The notes under the pieces were generated by a model. The model was not told where the DNA came from. It was given only the letters and a program-made list of their open reading frames with translations, and searched no databases. A stretch of 28,780 nt of DNA from Dinochytrium kinnereticum. Its lineage: Eukaryota > Chytridiomycota > Chytridiomycetes > Chytridiales > Chytridiaceae. The stretch covers positions 1 to 28,780 of the forward strand of contig JADGJT010000303.1 of NCBI GenBank assembly GCA_027604005.1, given 5' to 3'. Position numbers and translations under genes: made by a program. Positions 11,132-22,163 of the stretch are shown one piece after another; positions within the stretch are counted from its first letter, which is position 1; the number at the start of each line of letters is the position of its first letter.

Positions 11132-13861
11132 ATGGATGCTTTGAATACTGGCCTCGAGGTTGATGGGATAACGCAGATCGGGCAGTTGGATGCTTTGGCC
11201 CGAACAGAAGGCTATAACTTTATCATGGCGCCGCTCCTTTTGTCGACCTCATCCTTGCTTCGTCTGGATGCCTCTAAGCCCATGATCTCAAAGCCAACAT
11301 TTGATCCATCCGAATTGATGATCGCTGGTGCTGGTAATCGCTGCAATCTTAGTAGCTTCTATTTATTCATCCGTACGATAGAATGGTCGCAAACTACTCA
11401 GGGAATGATTTCGAAGAGTTTGGACTTGGATTCCTCGGTCCCAGAGATGAGGAGGGCTTCAGAGCTGTTGTTTAAGCAAGAAATGCATTGGGCGTCGCAT
11501 CTGGTACTTATTTTTATTTCTTTGCCTGGTTTAAAGTTAAATTCAGGGATTATCTACCGTCTACATTCAATGCCCAGAGTATGGACCCGTTTTCAATTTT
11601 GCAAGGGCTTTAAATAACATGCTGCACTCCCTGAACTACTGCCAGGTATAGCCATAATGTTTTACAACATTCTAATAACAATAATCATGGAGGCGGTCTT
11701 GAGGGTAACTCTCCGTTCGGATTTGAAGGATTCATGGAATCGTTGGAATCTCGTCCGAACTTTGTGCGATAGCCACCCCAAACTATACGTTGGTTTGTAA
11801 CTTTTCCATACAAATTTCCACTGAAACCATGACATCATTATTGTATTAGCTTTAGACATTCGATCTGAGTTTAGCGAAGATAACATTGATAAAACTTGGG
11901 TGGCCGAGCCTGTCCGCGCTATTTTCCTGCATTTCTCTGCTTTTATTAAGAATAAGAAGGGCTTCCCAGTATTAAGCAAGAGACATCAAGCCTTTATTAG
12001 GCCGTTCTTCGATGTAAGAATTTAAACTTACCCCCTTTTGTCACTAAACTTCTGCTTTAAAGATTAATTGCAATTTCATTCTCTCTGCGGCGGATTCTTC
12101 GACTGAGGGCCTGGCACTTTACCGCCAATATCTCCAACATCTGTTTAAGAACAGACCGGAGCAGGATGAGGTAGATAAGTTTGCTTCTGGATATCACGAG
12201 TAAGCTTTTTGAAATCGTATTTTCGTTTTAACCTTGACATTATTTTATCTTAGCTATCTCCAATCCCCTTTGCAGGTTAACATGAGGAAAAAAACTTGAT
12301 ATCTAAATATTAACACTTCTTAAGCCATTGATGGATAACTTGGAGTCGGCTACTTACGAAGTATTCGAAAAGGATCCTGTAAAGTACCGAGAATACGAGA
12401 GGGTAGACTCTTTTGTTCCCTGAATCGTTCTAAAGAAATTTAATAGGCGGCCGCTTTGGCTTTAGCCGATTCACCTAAGCAATTCTTGTAAGTGACCTGA
12501 CCCCAATTGTAATAATGCCAATGCTTTTCAGAATTATTATGGTTGTTGGTGCTGGGAGAGGCCCTCTTGTCGACTGCGTTCTACGTGCATCAGAAACGGC
12601 TGGCAAAAAGGTCCTGGTGTACGCCGTTGAGAAGAATCCGAATGCGATTGTCATCTTAAAGCAGAAGCAAGAGGCGTACTGGGGGAGTCGGGTCCGTGTC
12701 TTCCATGCTGATATGAGGCATTGGACGGCACCCGAGAAGGTAATGTTTCCAGAGGCTGATTCTAGTTAACAATGCTTTAGGCCGATATTCTTGTCAGCGA
12801 GCTTTTAGGGTCATTTGGAGGTGAGGAAGAGGTCGCTAAATCGTTTTAAACTTTTAAGATAATGAGCTGTCCCCCGAATGCTTAGATGGCGCGCAGAGAT
12901 TCTTAAGAGGTAACATAGTTATTAGTCGATTCAATCTTGCGGTTTTCTTTCGGTTCATTTCATTATTTTCTTCTCATCGTCCTTTCACTGTTGATATGAC
13001 GTTCTTTTTGGTTATCTTTTCCCATCAATTCTTGTTTTTTTTCGATTAACCCTAAGGCAATTTAAAGAGGGCGGAATTTCCATCCCTTGCAAGTACACGG
13101 CGTTTATTTCGCCGTTGTCTTCCTCTAAGCTCTACAGCGAAGTCACTGCTTACAAAGATATAACTCACATGGAGACTCCCTACGTTGTTAAGTTTAAGGC
13201 TGTTCACGAGTTAGGTAGGTAAAAAAAACTGAGACTGTTTATTCCCTTATAATTTTTTTGATTTCAGACGGTATCTAATCTCTATTTCAAAGCTCCGGAG
13301 CCTGAAGCTATGTGGAGTTTTAGCCATCCTGTTCCAGAATCCGAAACCTTTAAGCCAGGTCCTCTTCCATCATTGTTAAATCTAATATCAATATACAGGA
13401 GACCCGAACTTTAACATTCACAATAACCGCTATGGACATGCGTCATTCCAATTGCAGAAGGATTCCCTCATTGTAGGCTATGTCCCTTACATTTTATTAA
13501 CGAAATCTAGAACGGCATTGCTGGATACTTTGACGCCGTCCTGTACAAGGATGTAATTATCAGCATTCACCCACAAACTCATTCCCCAGGAATGTTTTCC
13601 TGGTTCCCACTGTTCTTTCCTCTGAAGGTATAAAATTCTGATTCTTGAACCGCCTTTTCACCAAAGCATTAGACACCTTTGTTTATAAAGAAGGGGGACT
13701 GGCTTGACGTCCACTTCTGGCGTCTCACTGATAACAGAAAAGTTTGGTACGAATGGGCGGCGGTCCCGGTATCAACGGCGAATGGCGAAACCCAGAGTGT
13801 TATCGGTGGCATGACGGCGATTCACAACCCCGGAGGTCGATCATACTGGATCGGCCTTTAA
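11132..13861 (+). CDS. PRMT5: Protein arginine N-methyltransferase 5 (Skb1/Hsl7)
   Basis: Type II protein arginine methyltransferase making symmetric dimethylarginine on histones, Sm proteins and others. Yeast homologs Skb1/Hsl7 also link cell shape and mitosis (family knowledge). Seventeen exons keep frame: 11132-11333, 11382-11503, 11547-11645, 11693-11792, 11850-12013, 12063-12199, 12254-12275, 12325-12402, 12447-12487, 12532-12739, 12781-12820, 12859-12909, 13068-13214, 13293-13358, 13399-13472, 13511-13627, 13673-13861; about 618 residues, near the human length. Order: TIM-barrel N half, linker [20 protein letters not shown], AdoMet motif VVGAGRGPL (326-334), double-E loop [15 protein letters not shown] with E398 and E407, and the C-terminal beta-barrel ending [12 protein letters not shown]269 (in FASGYHDYLQ) matches the Phe that directs symmetric dimethylation. 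All catalytic residues are present. Exon 7 is only 22 nt. The N-terminal barrel is the least certain part. Confidence 0.95.
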
Positions 13862-14530
13862 GACCGTCAGCTTTCTCCATTCTGAAAGCGGGGTGAGCGG
13901 GTTTGGAATTTTGACCGATGGAAAGCTTGAGACAAGGATGTGAAGCCACCTCGAGAGAAAATATTGGTCTTTCGGGGTTATAAGTAGCTCGTCCATTATT
14001 GTGGTTGTGTTGCAAGGATGTACGAAGTAATAGGGGATGTCGTATTTTGGATGGCTCTATTTCGGGGTTTGAAGGGGTTTTGTTTGAGTGAGGAGATTTG
14101 GTTGTATTGGTCTTTACCATCATAGAAAAGGGGAGAAGGTCCGAGTGAAGGGTCACTGAGGTCATACTTAATGGCGACCCCGTGGAGTCGACAGCATTGA
14201 AGAGGAGGAGCGGACAGGTCCATATTTTCGAATACACAATGTGGAAAACCCAAAAGAAAGACGAATCTTGTTGGCTGGGTAATTCATAAATATCCTCTCC
14301 AGCATCTTTTTCTTCATTGTGTGTTAAGCTGCGTTCAGTTGTAGATGTCTCCAAACGCTTGCAGACTATGCTATCCCTTTCCTAGCGGTATAAAAAAGTG
14401 TAGTTTGATGTTCAAAACCACATCCAACAGAAACCAAGTATCTCCAATGCTGGCAGAAACCTCCAAGAATCTAGTAACGGCTGTCTTATAGTCGTCCATG
14501 GTTGGAATTTTTTTGATTTTTGCACAGAAA
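13862..14530. other. Intergenic region between PRMT5 and NDUFV2
   Basis: About 670 bp with no recognised gene. It should hold the PRMT5 3' UTR and the NDUFV2 promoter; a TATAAAAA lies at about 14390 on the plus strand. A 184-codon minus-strand frame (14354-13800) runs through most of it into the last codons of PRMT5, with no domain I recognise and no matching signal that it is expressed. Confidence 0.5.
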
Positions 14531-15410
14531 ATGCTTCGATCGCAAGTCCTTCGTCCGTTCAGATCTCTCGTTCGCTCTCAGCCGTTTGGGTCGTCGGCGG
14601 CCGCGAAATCCGACCATGTCTTCATCGTAAGAAGTATGCTCATTCTGTTTTCTTATTGGCTTTCTAGCACCGGAACTCCCCCGAGAACAACGAGAGCATC
14701 CCCTTTGAGTTCTCAGCAGAGAATTCTAAGAGAGCAAAGGAGATCATGAACATGTACCCTCCTCAGTACAAGAAGGCCGCCATCATTCCCCTCCTTGATT
14801 TGGGGCAGCGCCAGAATGGATTCACCAGCATCTCTGTCATGAATCACGTTGCCAAGTTGGTCGACGTTCCACCGATGCGAGTTTATGAAGTTGCCACTTT
14901 CTACACCATGTTCAACAGGTTTGTTCTATTACCGCTTGATGCCACTTTATTTGCAGCGTGATTTTTTCCTCATTTGCTGCTTCAGGGAGCCTGTTGGAAA
15001 GCACTTTTTGCAGGTTTGCACCACTACCCCTTGCCAACTTTGCGGGGCCAACGACATTGTTAAGGCCGTTGAGGATCATTTGGGGATCAAGGTTGGCGGG
15101 ACCACCAAGGACAAGCTGTTCACCCTTGTTGAGGTGGAATGTGCCGGTGCCTGTTCGAACGCCCCAGTTATGGCCGTTAATGATGATTACTATGTAGGAT
15201 TTCAAACAAAATACGCTTTTTGGGCTAAAATTACTATAGGAGGACTTGACTCCACAGACCACAATGAAACTTTTGGACGATATTAAGGCCGGCCGCCCCA
15301 CAAAACTTGGTCCGCAGTCTTCCCGCCAAACATCCGAACCCATTACCGGCCTCACGACCTTAACATCAGAGCCCACTGGGCCCGGATTCGGCGTCAGGGC
15401 AGATCTTTAG
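14531..15410 (+). CDS. NDUFV2: NADH:ubiquinone oxidoreductase 24 kDa subunit
   Basis: Complex I peripheral-arm subunit of the mitochondrial matrix. It carries the [2Fe-2S] cluster N1a next to the FMN subunit (family knowledge). Four exons (14531-14626, 14668-14918, 14986-15193, 15240-15410) give 241 residues. The N terminus is an Arg/Ser/Leu presequence ([20 protein letters not shown]). The core includes [19 protein letters not shown], then the cluster ligands C127 and C132 in VCTTTPC and C168 and C172 in [11 protein letters not shown]. It ends in PGFGVRADL, close to the family's usual GPGFGVQ..L ending. The length is normal and no ligand is missing. An extra Cys (C135) follows the first pair. 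It is convergent with the glycosyltransferase gene, 57 bp between stops. Confidence 0.96.
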
Positions 15411-15467
15411 AGAAAACCTCACATATTTTAAAGGTTTTTTTTTTGTTGCTTATTTGGAGTCGCCAGT

Positions 15468-16489
15468 TTATTTTATTTCGGCTTGAACAGAGTTCCAATA
15501 AAACCACCAGATCTTATTGTAAATGGAGCCATCCTGCTTTTTCCATGGTTTTGCGCCCACAAAGTGAGTCACCTTTATGGAGTCAAGAAAGGCTGCGCTT
15601 TTGTTTTCGTTCCATGAGCCTCGGCTATTGTAGACGTCTGGAAGCCGAAAGTATCGCCGCCGTTCTTCGAAAAAGTTGAGGAGGAACTCTTGTGACGGAC
15701 AACATGGTCGATTGGGTATTACGCTGAGCTCGTTCAACAGGAGGCTGAACGTGATGTTGGATGGTCGCAGAACCGTGACTCCGCTGTTTAGTCCTGACCA
15801 CCCACGAATCAGCGTTGACCGCTTATACTTGCTGACCTGGTTTCTCACGGCCAGACCGTATTCCGATGTTGAGTAGAATTGAATTTTCTCACTAGGATCT
15901 GACATGGCGTTAGCTGAAAGCTCTGGCATTTGGAAAAGTTCATCGGTGTTTTTCAACACGATTAGGTCAGAGTCCATCAAGATAACTTTGTCAAAGTCTT
16001 CCAGTTGCCAGACTCTCAATTTTGTCCAGAGGATCCAATCTCTTTGTTCCATCGATTGAACTCGAGACGCGATGTATGTTCTGACGTCAAGTGGCTGAAC
16101 AGGATGTGTTCTGACATGAATGGTGGAATTTGAGGTTTATAGATAAAAACTGAATATCCGAACCTTATGCCTTGGGAATGAAGAATTTCTAGGCTTTTCT
16201 TAGACATGTTATAAGTCATAGCAACGAATTCTGCCTGGGCTTTGACTTTCTTGAGAGAATGATAAAGGACAAGTGCACCAGGTAGAATGCCATCCCCAAT
16301 GCACAGAGTCGCATAAGCGTATCTCGGACGCTTCAATGGCTTCCCCGAGGCAGAATCCGAATCCATAGCAAGGATCCTTGTCCTCTTAGAAGGCATCACT
16401 GACGAGCTTGTTCTGTACGCATGGTGCAGGTAAAAGGCCCACAGCACAAGGACCATAAACAAGATTGTCTCGAGGCTTTTCCCAAACAT
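15468..16489 (-). CDS. Family 8 glycosyltransferase, type II membrane protein
   Basis: Retaining, Mn-dependent transferase of the GT8/glycogenin-like clan. Acceptor and sugar cannot be told from sequence. Exons 16489-16151 and 16094-15468 (intron of 56 nt, weak donor GTTTTT) give 321 residues. An upstream in-frame ATG at 16543 would add 18 residues and leave only 3 bp to the GOT1 ATG, so I prefer 16489. A signal anchor follows at once (ETILFMVLVLWAFYLHHAY), predicting Golgi lumenal orientation. The catalytic part starts with YAYATLCIGDGILPGALVLY, then LRVWQLEDFDKVILMDSDLI with the D-x-D motif (D154, D156), then GLNSGVTVLRPS, and near the C terminus VTHFVGAKPWKK, the usual GT8 H-[FY]-x-G-x-K-P-W signature. 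The motif set is complete. Plant GUX/glycogenin-like enzymes are the closest named relatives I can suggest. Confidence 0.87.
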
Positions 16490-16546
16490 CAAATTGGTGG
16501 TGTTACACAACAGGACGGAGCAACACCCAGGCAACAAGATCAAACG
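16490..16546. promoter_or_regulatory. Shared divergent promoter, glycosyltransferase / GOT1
   Basis: Only 57 bp separate the chosen start codons of two divergent genes that both act in the Golgi. Transcription starts and control sites for each must lie here or inside the opposing gene. No TATA box is visible in the 57 bp. Confidence 0.4.
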
Positions 16547-17325
16547 ATGTGGTTATCAGATTCTCAAAGTAGGTAGAACATGCATTGACTGGTGCCTGCG
16601 TACGTTGGTGCTGTGGGACTTGGATGCTGATATGGTTTTATTAGAGATTGGAGTTGGCCTGACAGTGTCAGGGACCTTGTTTATGCTGTTAGGCGTGATG
16701 CTTTTCTTTGATGGAGGATTGCTGGCGATAGGAAATGTGAGAAAATCAAGTCGTATTCTTTGGTTCTTACTTATGTGAAAGATCCTTTTTTTGGCGGGCC
16801 TGTTGCTGGTGATCGGGCTACAAAAAACGTATGCTTTCTTTATTCGGAGACAAAAGATTCGAGGGACCGTCATGTTTTTCGGAGGTATCCTCCTGGTGTT
16901 TTTCAAACGTCCTATGATCGGAATGTGTGTCGAAGTAAGAGCTTATTTTTGTTTTACCCCATTTTCAGTCATGATATTTTAATTTAAATACATATCGTTG
17001 CCCAATAAACCAAAAAAAACAACAACCAATACGACAAAAAACAGGCGTTCGGTTTCGTTAATCTATTTGGGTATATATTTTCTAATATTTGAGTGGAGTA
17101 AACCCTCTAATGCTTTTTAGGGACTTTTTCCCTGTGGTGCTAAGTTTCCTTCGAAAGGTGCCATTTGTTGGGACCTTCTTAAATCTCCCGGTGATATCAA
17201 AGGTATATTAGCCTCCATATTGTTTCCATTTATGTAAGCTTTTTCTTATATCTGTGTGTCTTTCTTCCTTTTTGTCGCGTGTTTAGGTGTTGGACTCTAT
17301 GGTGGGGTCGAAGTTACCAGTTTAG
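16547..17325 (+). CDS. GOT1: Got1 vesicle-transport membrane protein
   Basis: Small tetraspanning protein of ER/Golgi membranes that helps COPII vesicle budding and Golgi fusion (family knowledge). Six exons (16547-16568, 16645-16736, 16782-16934, 17045-17070, 17121-17202, 17287-17325) give 137 residues, the family's usual size. The start MWLSDSQKIGVGLT matches the conserved Got1 N terminus. Further landmarks are MLFFDGGLLAIGNILFLAG, KIRGTVMFFGGILLVFFKRP, MIGMCVEAFGFVNLFGDFFP and VPFVGTFLNLPVISKV. Exon 1 is only 22 nt and exon 4 only 26 nt, so ORF-based finders will miss the start. All splice joins preserve frame. Confidence 0.95.
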
Positions 17326-17542
17326 AGCCTACTCGCATGTGTAAAGATTTGAATAAGCAATAGATTCGCGGTTGTGTTTACATTTTCCCATTTCTTTGGC
17401 CATTTCTTTGGCTGCCTGTGCATCACTCCTATACATTCAGTTGCGGCGTCGACTTCTAATAGTATTTATGGAGTAAAATCGAAAAATTCAAATAACCAGC
17501 TTTGAGTGATACAAGTTCGGTCTCTAATAATTTTCATCCAAA

Positions 17543-18033
<491 letters not shown>

Positions 18034-18383
18034 ACAGTTACATTGCTCTGTGCCTTTGTAATTATTACATCTTCCAACTGGTTCGACAAAGCTCTGGATG
18101 GATTCGAACACATTCGGGTGCGAACGGGCTTGAGTCTTCCAGGAGGGAGTGCCAGTGGTTTTATGGCTGCGCTCAACATTGTGAGATAATAAAGAGCAAA
18201 GTCTTTGGAACATTCTATCATCTCTACTGTCCACTGTTATCTATGCAGTTGCATTAACTATTCTCGCGGCGCTGAACCGCATTAATATGCCTTGAAGAGG
18301 TGTGCAGGCCGGATCGATGAGAGACAACAATAAAAACTTGAAAATAAGGGTGGACATCGTGTGCTCACAAAATCTATTCCGTC
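18034..18383. other. RPS30 3' region and ANKRD13-like promoter
   Basis: About 350 bp without a gene. An AATAAA at about 18187 fits polyadenylation of RPS30 and another at about 18331 is possible. I see no structured RNA or repeat. Open frames on both strands here lack any domain. Confidence 0.5.
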
Positions 18384-20163
18384 ATGGCTGATACGGGGGC
18401 CCTGCACAAGTTCGTTTTCCGTGATGAGCAGGAGGAGCTTGCCAGAGTGGTCAAGGAGCTGCAACCAGAGGACCTCAACCATCTCTACCGGGGACACACA
18501 CCCCTTACCCTAGCTGTCTGCCTAAATCGAAAGGAATGCGTGAAGATCTTGTTGGAGGCTGGAGCCAGCTCCCTGTCAAGGACTGCAGATGGCTGGACGC
18601 CTTACCAAGAGGCTACCAGTATCGGCGATCGCCAGGTCATGAAAGAAGTTTTCATGCACCGGCGGCAGGAGATTGGTCGCTGGTTTCATAAGCAAGGGAA
18701 GGAACTTCTTACTACTTTGTCACAGGTACTGCTCTTCTCTTGATCGGTGTTAACGTGCTCTTAGGATGTTCAGGACTTTTACCTCGAAATGCATTGGCAG
18801 TTCCAGAGCTGGATTCCTTTTGTCAGTCAAATATGCCCATCCGATACCCACAAGGTTTACAAAAAGGTAATGCATGCTGCTTGGGCATTAACCGTCCTAA
18901 TTCTTGCGGAATGTTTTAGGGTACTTCCGTCAGAATTGATACAACACTCGTTGGTTTCGAGAGAATGAGCTGGCTGAGAGGAAATATCTCAATTGTTTTT
19001 ACTCAAACCGCCACTGGTATGCACAAGGTGATGATGTAACTGTTGACAACACTAGGCCCAAATCTTGTTATATACGACGAACAGAGGCGGTTAGTTCAGC
19101 AAGTGTATCCACGAGATTTCACACTAAGCGATCAAGATGTTGAGGAGGAAATTTCAGTCAGTCTTAATACCAATATCGTATGTCTTCACCCTTAGTATAC
19201 TTTTTTACATGGTTTAAGATGGCGACACCAGAAATCGACTTTCAATCCTTCAACATGAGTCGAGCCCAAAACGGATTCTGGAGCTTCAAAGTGGACCGAA
19301 ACGAGAAGGTCGGCCCTTGGGATACGCAGGTCTGGAACGTCGAGTGCCTAGAGTTTGTTAATCGCGTGCGATACGAGCATCTCGAAGTCGAGCCACTGCC
19401 AGCTGGGAAAAAGCGAGAGAAACTACAAGCAGCGAAAGCTGAACCCGTTAAGTCGACATCTGGCTTTGTGGTTGTCAACGCGGATGCCGACGATGAGCAA
19501 TGGGCAAGCGAAGCTGCTGAGGCTGCCGCAAAGGAGCCAGAGGGAGACGATTGGTCACAGGCCAAACGTCATTTCCGAGAGCTTGCCTCATTTAGGCCGA
19601 GTTTGGAAGCCCCGAAGAACAGTAATCTGAATTTTGACGAGTTTTTCGAGGAGGGGTGCGAGGATAAATTTGTCTGTGTTGGGCGTGAGCGTCTGGAAAA
19701 GTCGACCAGCAAGGCATTCAAAGGCACCGTGTGGATGTACAATGGTGGAGCTACAGTCGCCGATGGTGCTAAAGGAACTTCATCGGTTTTGGATTGGATA
19801 TCGAGCACACCATCTCCAAACTTGCAACCAGGTCCACCCCCAATTCAGTCAAATGCTTTCCCGATTCGGCTCTCAACGCTAATCCCGCTCCTTGATCTCA
19901 TGGGGATGAGTTCGAACCAGCATGTGAGATCGCTGCGTGAATTTTTTAACGTACAGCTGCCTCCTGGGTTTCCCGTCAAAGTCGAGATTCCCTTAAACAT
20001 GATTCCTTTAAGCGTTGTCCTTACGTTCCAGAACATTGATACCAACCGAGAAATGGATGATTCGCTCTTCCAAATTCCTGGGAAGAAGGAAGGCTATCGG
20101 GAAGGAGAGGTACATGACTTCTTCAGTGATCTGGACATACCTTGCTTAACACTATCGAAATAG
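18384..20163 (+). CDS. ANKRD13-like ankyrin / GPCR-chaperone domain protein
   Basis: Five exons (18384-18725, 18765-18866, 18920-19016, 19056-19177, 19219-20163) give 535 residues. Residues about 35-105 form ankyrin-type repeats ([20 protein letters not shown], then [20 protein letters not shown]). The next part follows the ANKRD13 GPCR-chaperone domain closely: [60 protein letters not shown]. The C half keeps [28 protein letters not shown] sequence (shown in part) and [20 protein letters not shown]. Animal ANKRD13 proteins bind ubiquitinated cargo or GPCRs at the plasma membrane and ER. I see no C-terminal ubiquitin-interacting motif here, although an acidic insert ([20 protein letters not shown]) is present. 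Function in a fungus is unknown to me. Convergent with DBT. Confidence 0.88.
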
Positions 20164-20343
20164 GTTGTTAGGGGCTCAACGGAGACATGATAATTTCAAA
20201 TCCAGGATGGAGTAAACTCATATTCGCAGGCCAATATCTTTTCTATTAGGGCACTCAAACCCCAGCACACATGAATAGACTTTAGATTCTCCAAAACAAG
20301 GGAGTTTTAAAAGATACAGGAAATGAAAAACCGATCTATCATT

Positions 20344-21995
20344 CTACTTTGTCTCCAAAGCGATAAGTTCGGGGTTCTCAATGTAGTTCTTCCAGACACG
20401 GACAAATCTGGCAACTGTCGCCCCGTCAATAACCCTGTGATCCGCATTCCAGCTCACAGCCAAAATCTCCTTTGCGACTACCTTCTCTACTTTCTTGCCT
20501 TGTTCATCCTTTACAATCTCGAATCGCGGGACGCGCATGCTCTTGCCGACAGCTCCGATGCAGACCTCAGAGGTGACCAAGACTGGGTGGAGGTAAGTCC
20601 CGCCAATGGAGCCAATGTTTGAAAGAGTAATAGTGCCTCCTGTGAGGTCTGCTGACGACAAAGCACCCTTCTTTCCGGCCTCCTTCAGCCTTTCAAGATC
20701 GCCAGCAATCTCAAGGATCGACTTCGACTCGACGTTCTTCACATTCGGGACTACTAGGCTGATATAGAAAAGTTGATTAAGTTGAAGATCGACCAAAAAA
20801 AGATTGCTTAGAGCAATGAGAAAAAATAAAATATGTTACTCACCCATTGCGTGTATCCATCGCGATACCAATGTTGTGATAAGGTCTGTACTGCAGTTGG
20901 GCTTTTTGAATATCATCTGCATTCAGTATAGCACAATTCAAAATTGGGTGCTCCTTAAGGGCCAAAGACATAGCCTTCAAAAAGATGGGCATGTAGGAAA
21001 TCTTCTTGACATTGTGCTTCTTCCCAGCCTCGCTCTTCTCCAAAAACGCGTTGATATTGTCCCTGTACTTGGCCAGGTTGTTCAAAACAACCTCGTCAGA
21101 ATAGCCGAAATGAGGAATTGAAAGTGACTTTGTCATCTGCTTGAACATTGCCTTTTGGATCGCCGTGAGGGGGGCGGCGTGAGCGGCGTGAGCGGCCTCC
21201 GTTCGCTGGGGTTGGTCGCTCGACTTTGACTCGGTCTTTGGGGTCGACAGCTTGGAGGGCATTGACGCAGATGATTCGCTGTAATTTAGAACATCCTCCT
21301 TCAGAATGCGGCCATTCCTCCCCGTGCCGGTGACTTTGTTCAGATCAACTCCTTTCTCTTTAGCGACCCTTCGCACGGCTGGTGTCGCAAAAGTGGCCTC
21401 AGGAGATTCGTGGGCTTCGGCGGATTGGGGTGCTTCCTTGACGGGAGCATCCTTAACAGCAGCAGCAGGAGCCACCGCAGGAGCAGTAGGAGTAGCGGGT
21501 TGAGTACTGTCTTCCGTTTCTATGTCGACCAATGCGCTCCCAACCTTCGCCATGTCCCCCGGTTTGTAATAAAGACGAGTAACAACACCATCATATCTTG
21601 AGGTGATCTCGACTGCCGCCTTGTCCGACTGAACCTCGCAGATACGGGTGAACTGCTCGATCCTGTCTCCAGGCTTGACAAACCACTGAATGACTTCACA
21701 TTCTGTGATGCCTTCTCCAATGTCAGCAAGGTTGAAAGAGACATTGGCGTGCGCTGCAGATGAGGAATGGAAGAGAGATTTTCTCGAGAAGCCTGAGATC
21801 GTCGGCCTAATCGCTGAGGGATGAACCTGCAAGAATGTTTAGTTCACAGGCGGTGAAGGGGCTTGTTACCAAGTACGAGCTTCGAACAACAGCATGATGT
21901 AACTTTTGAACCAGGTTAGATAAAACTTCCACCCTCGGACCCACCGAGGTCGATGCCATCCTGGCGGGCCGTGATAGTGCGAGCACTGAACGCAT
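20344..21995 (-). CDS. DBT: Branched-chain 2-oxoacid dehydrogenase E2 (dihydrolipoyl transacylase)
   Basis: Core enzyme of the mitochondrial branched-chain ketoacid dehydrogenase: it transfers acyl groups from lipoamide to CoA in Val, Leu and Ile breakdown. Three exons (21995-21870, 21826-20844, 20758-20344) give 507 residues; an in-frame ATG at 22025 would add 10. Order: Arg-rich presequence, lipoyl domain with the lipoyl lysine K111 in [12 protein letters not shown], an Ala/Pro hinge, the peripheral subunit-binding domain ([20 protein letters not shown], then [13 protein letters not shown]), a second hinge, and the catalytic domain ending with [15 protein letters not shown]477 and D481 are the catalytic HxxxD pair. 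[10 protein letters not shown] and [20 protein letters not shown] favour DBT over the pyruvate or 2-oxoglutarate E2. No breaks are seen. Confidence 0.94.
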
Positions 21996-22163
21996 GTTGC
22001 AGGGTGATGCTGGAAGTAAGGGCAAGGTTCGGTAGAAAAAAACTAGAAAAAGTAGTTCCAGGCTCCCGACGAGGTTCGGGTCTTTCTTTTTGAGTTTATT
22101 TAGCAGCTGGTTGGTAGATATTTGTAATATTGTGATGTTTAAAATTTCTTTTTTATTTTCTGC

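Noticed and set aside
14912..15376. 154-codon minus-strand frame under NDUFV2
   Set aside because: Antisense to a fully convincing complex I gene, crossing its introns.
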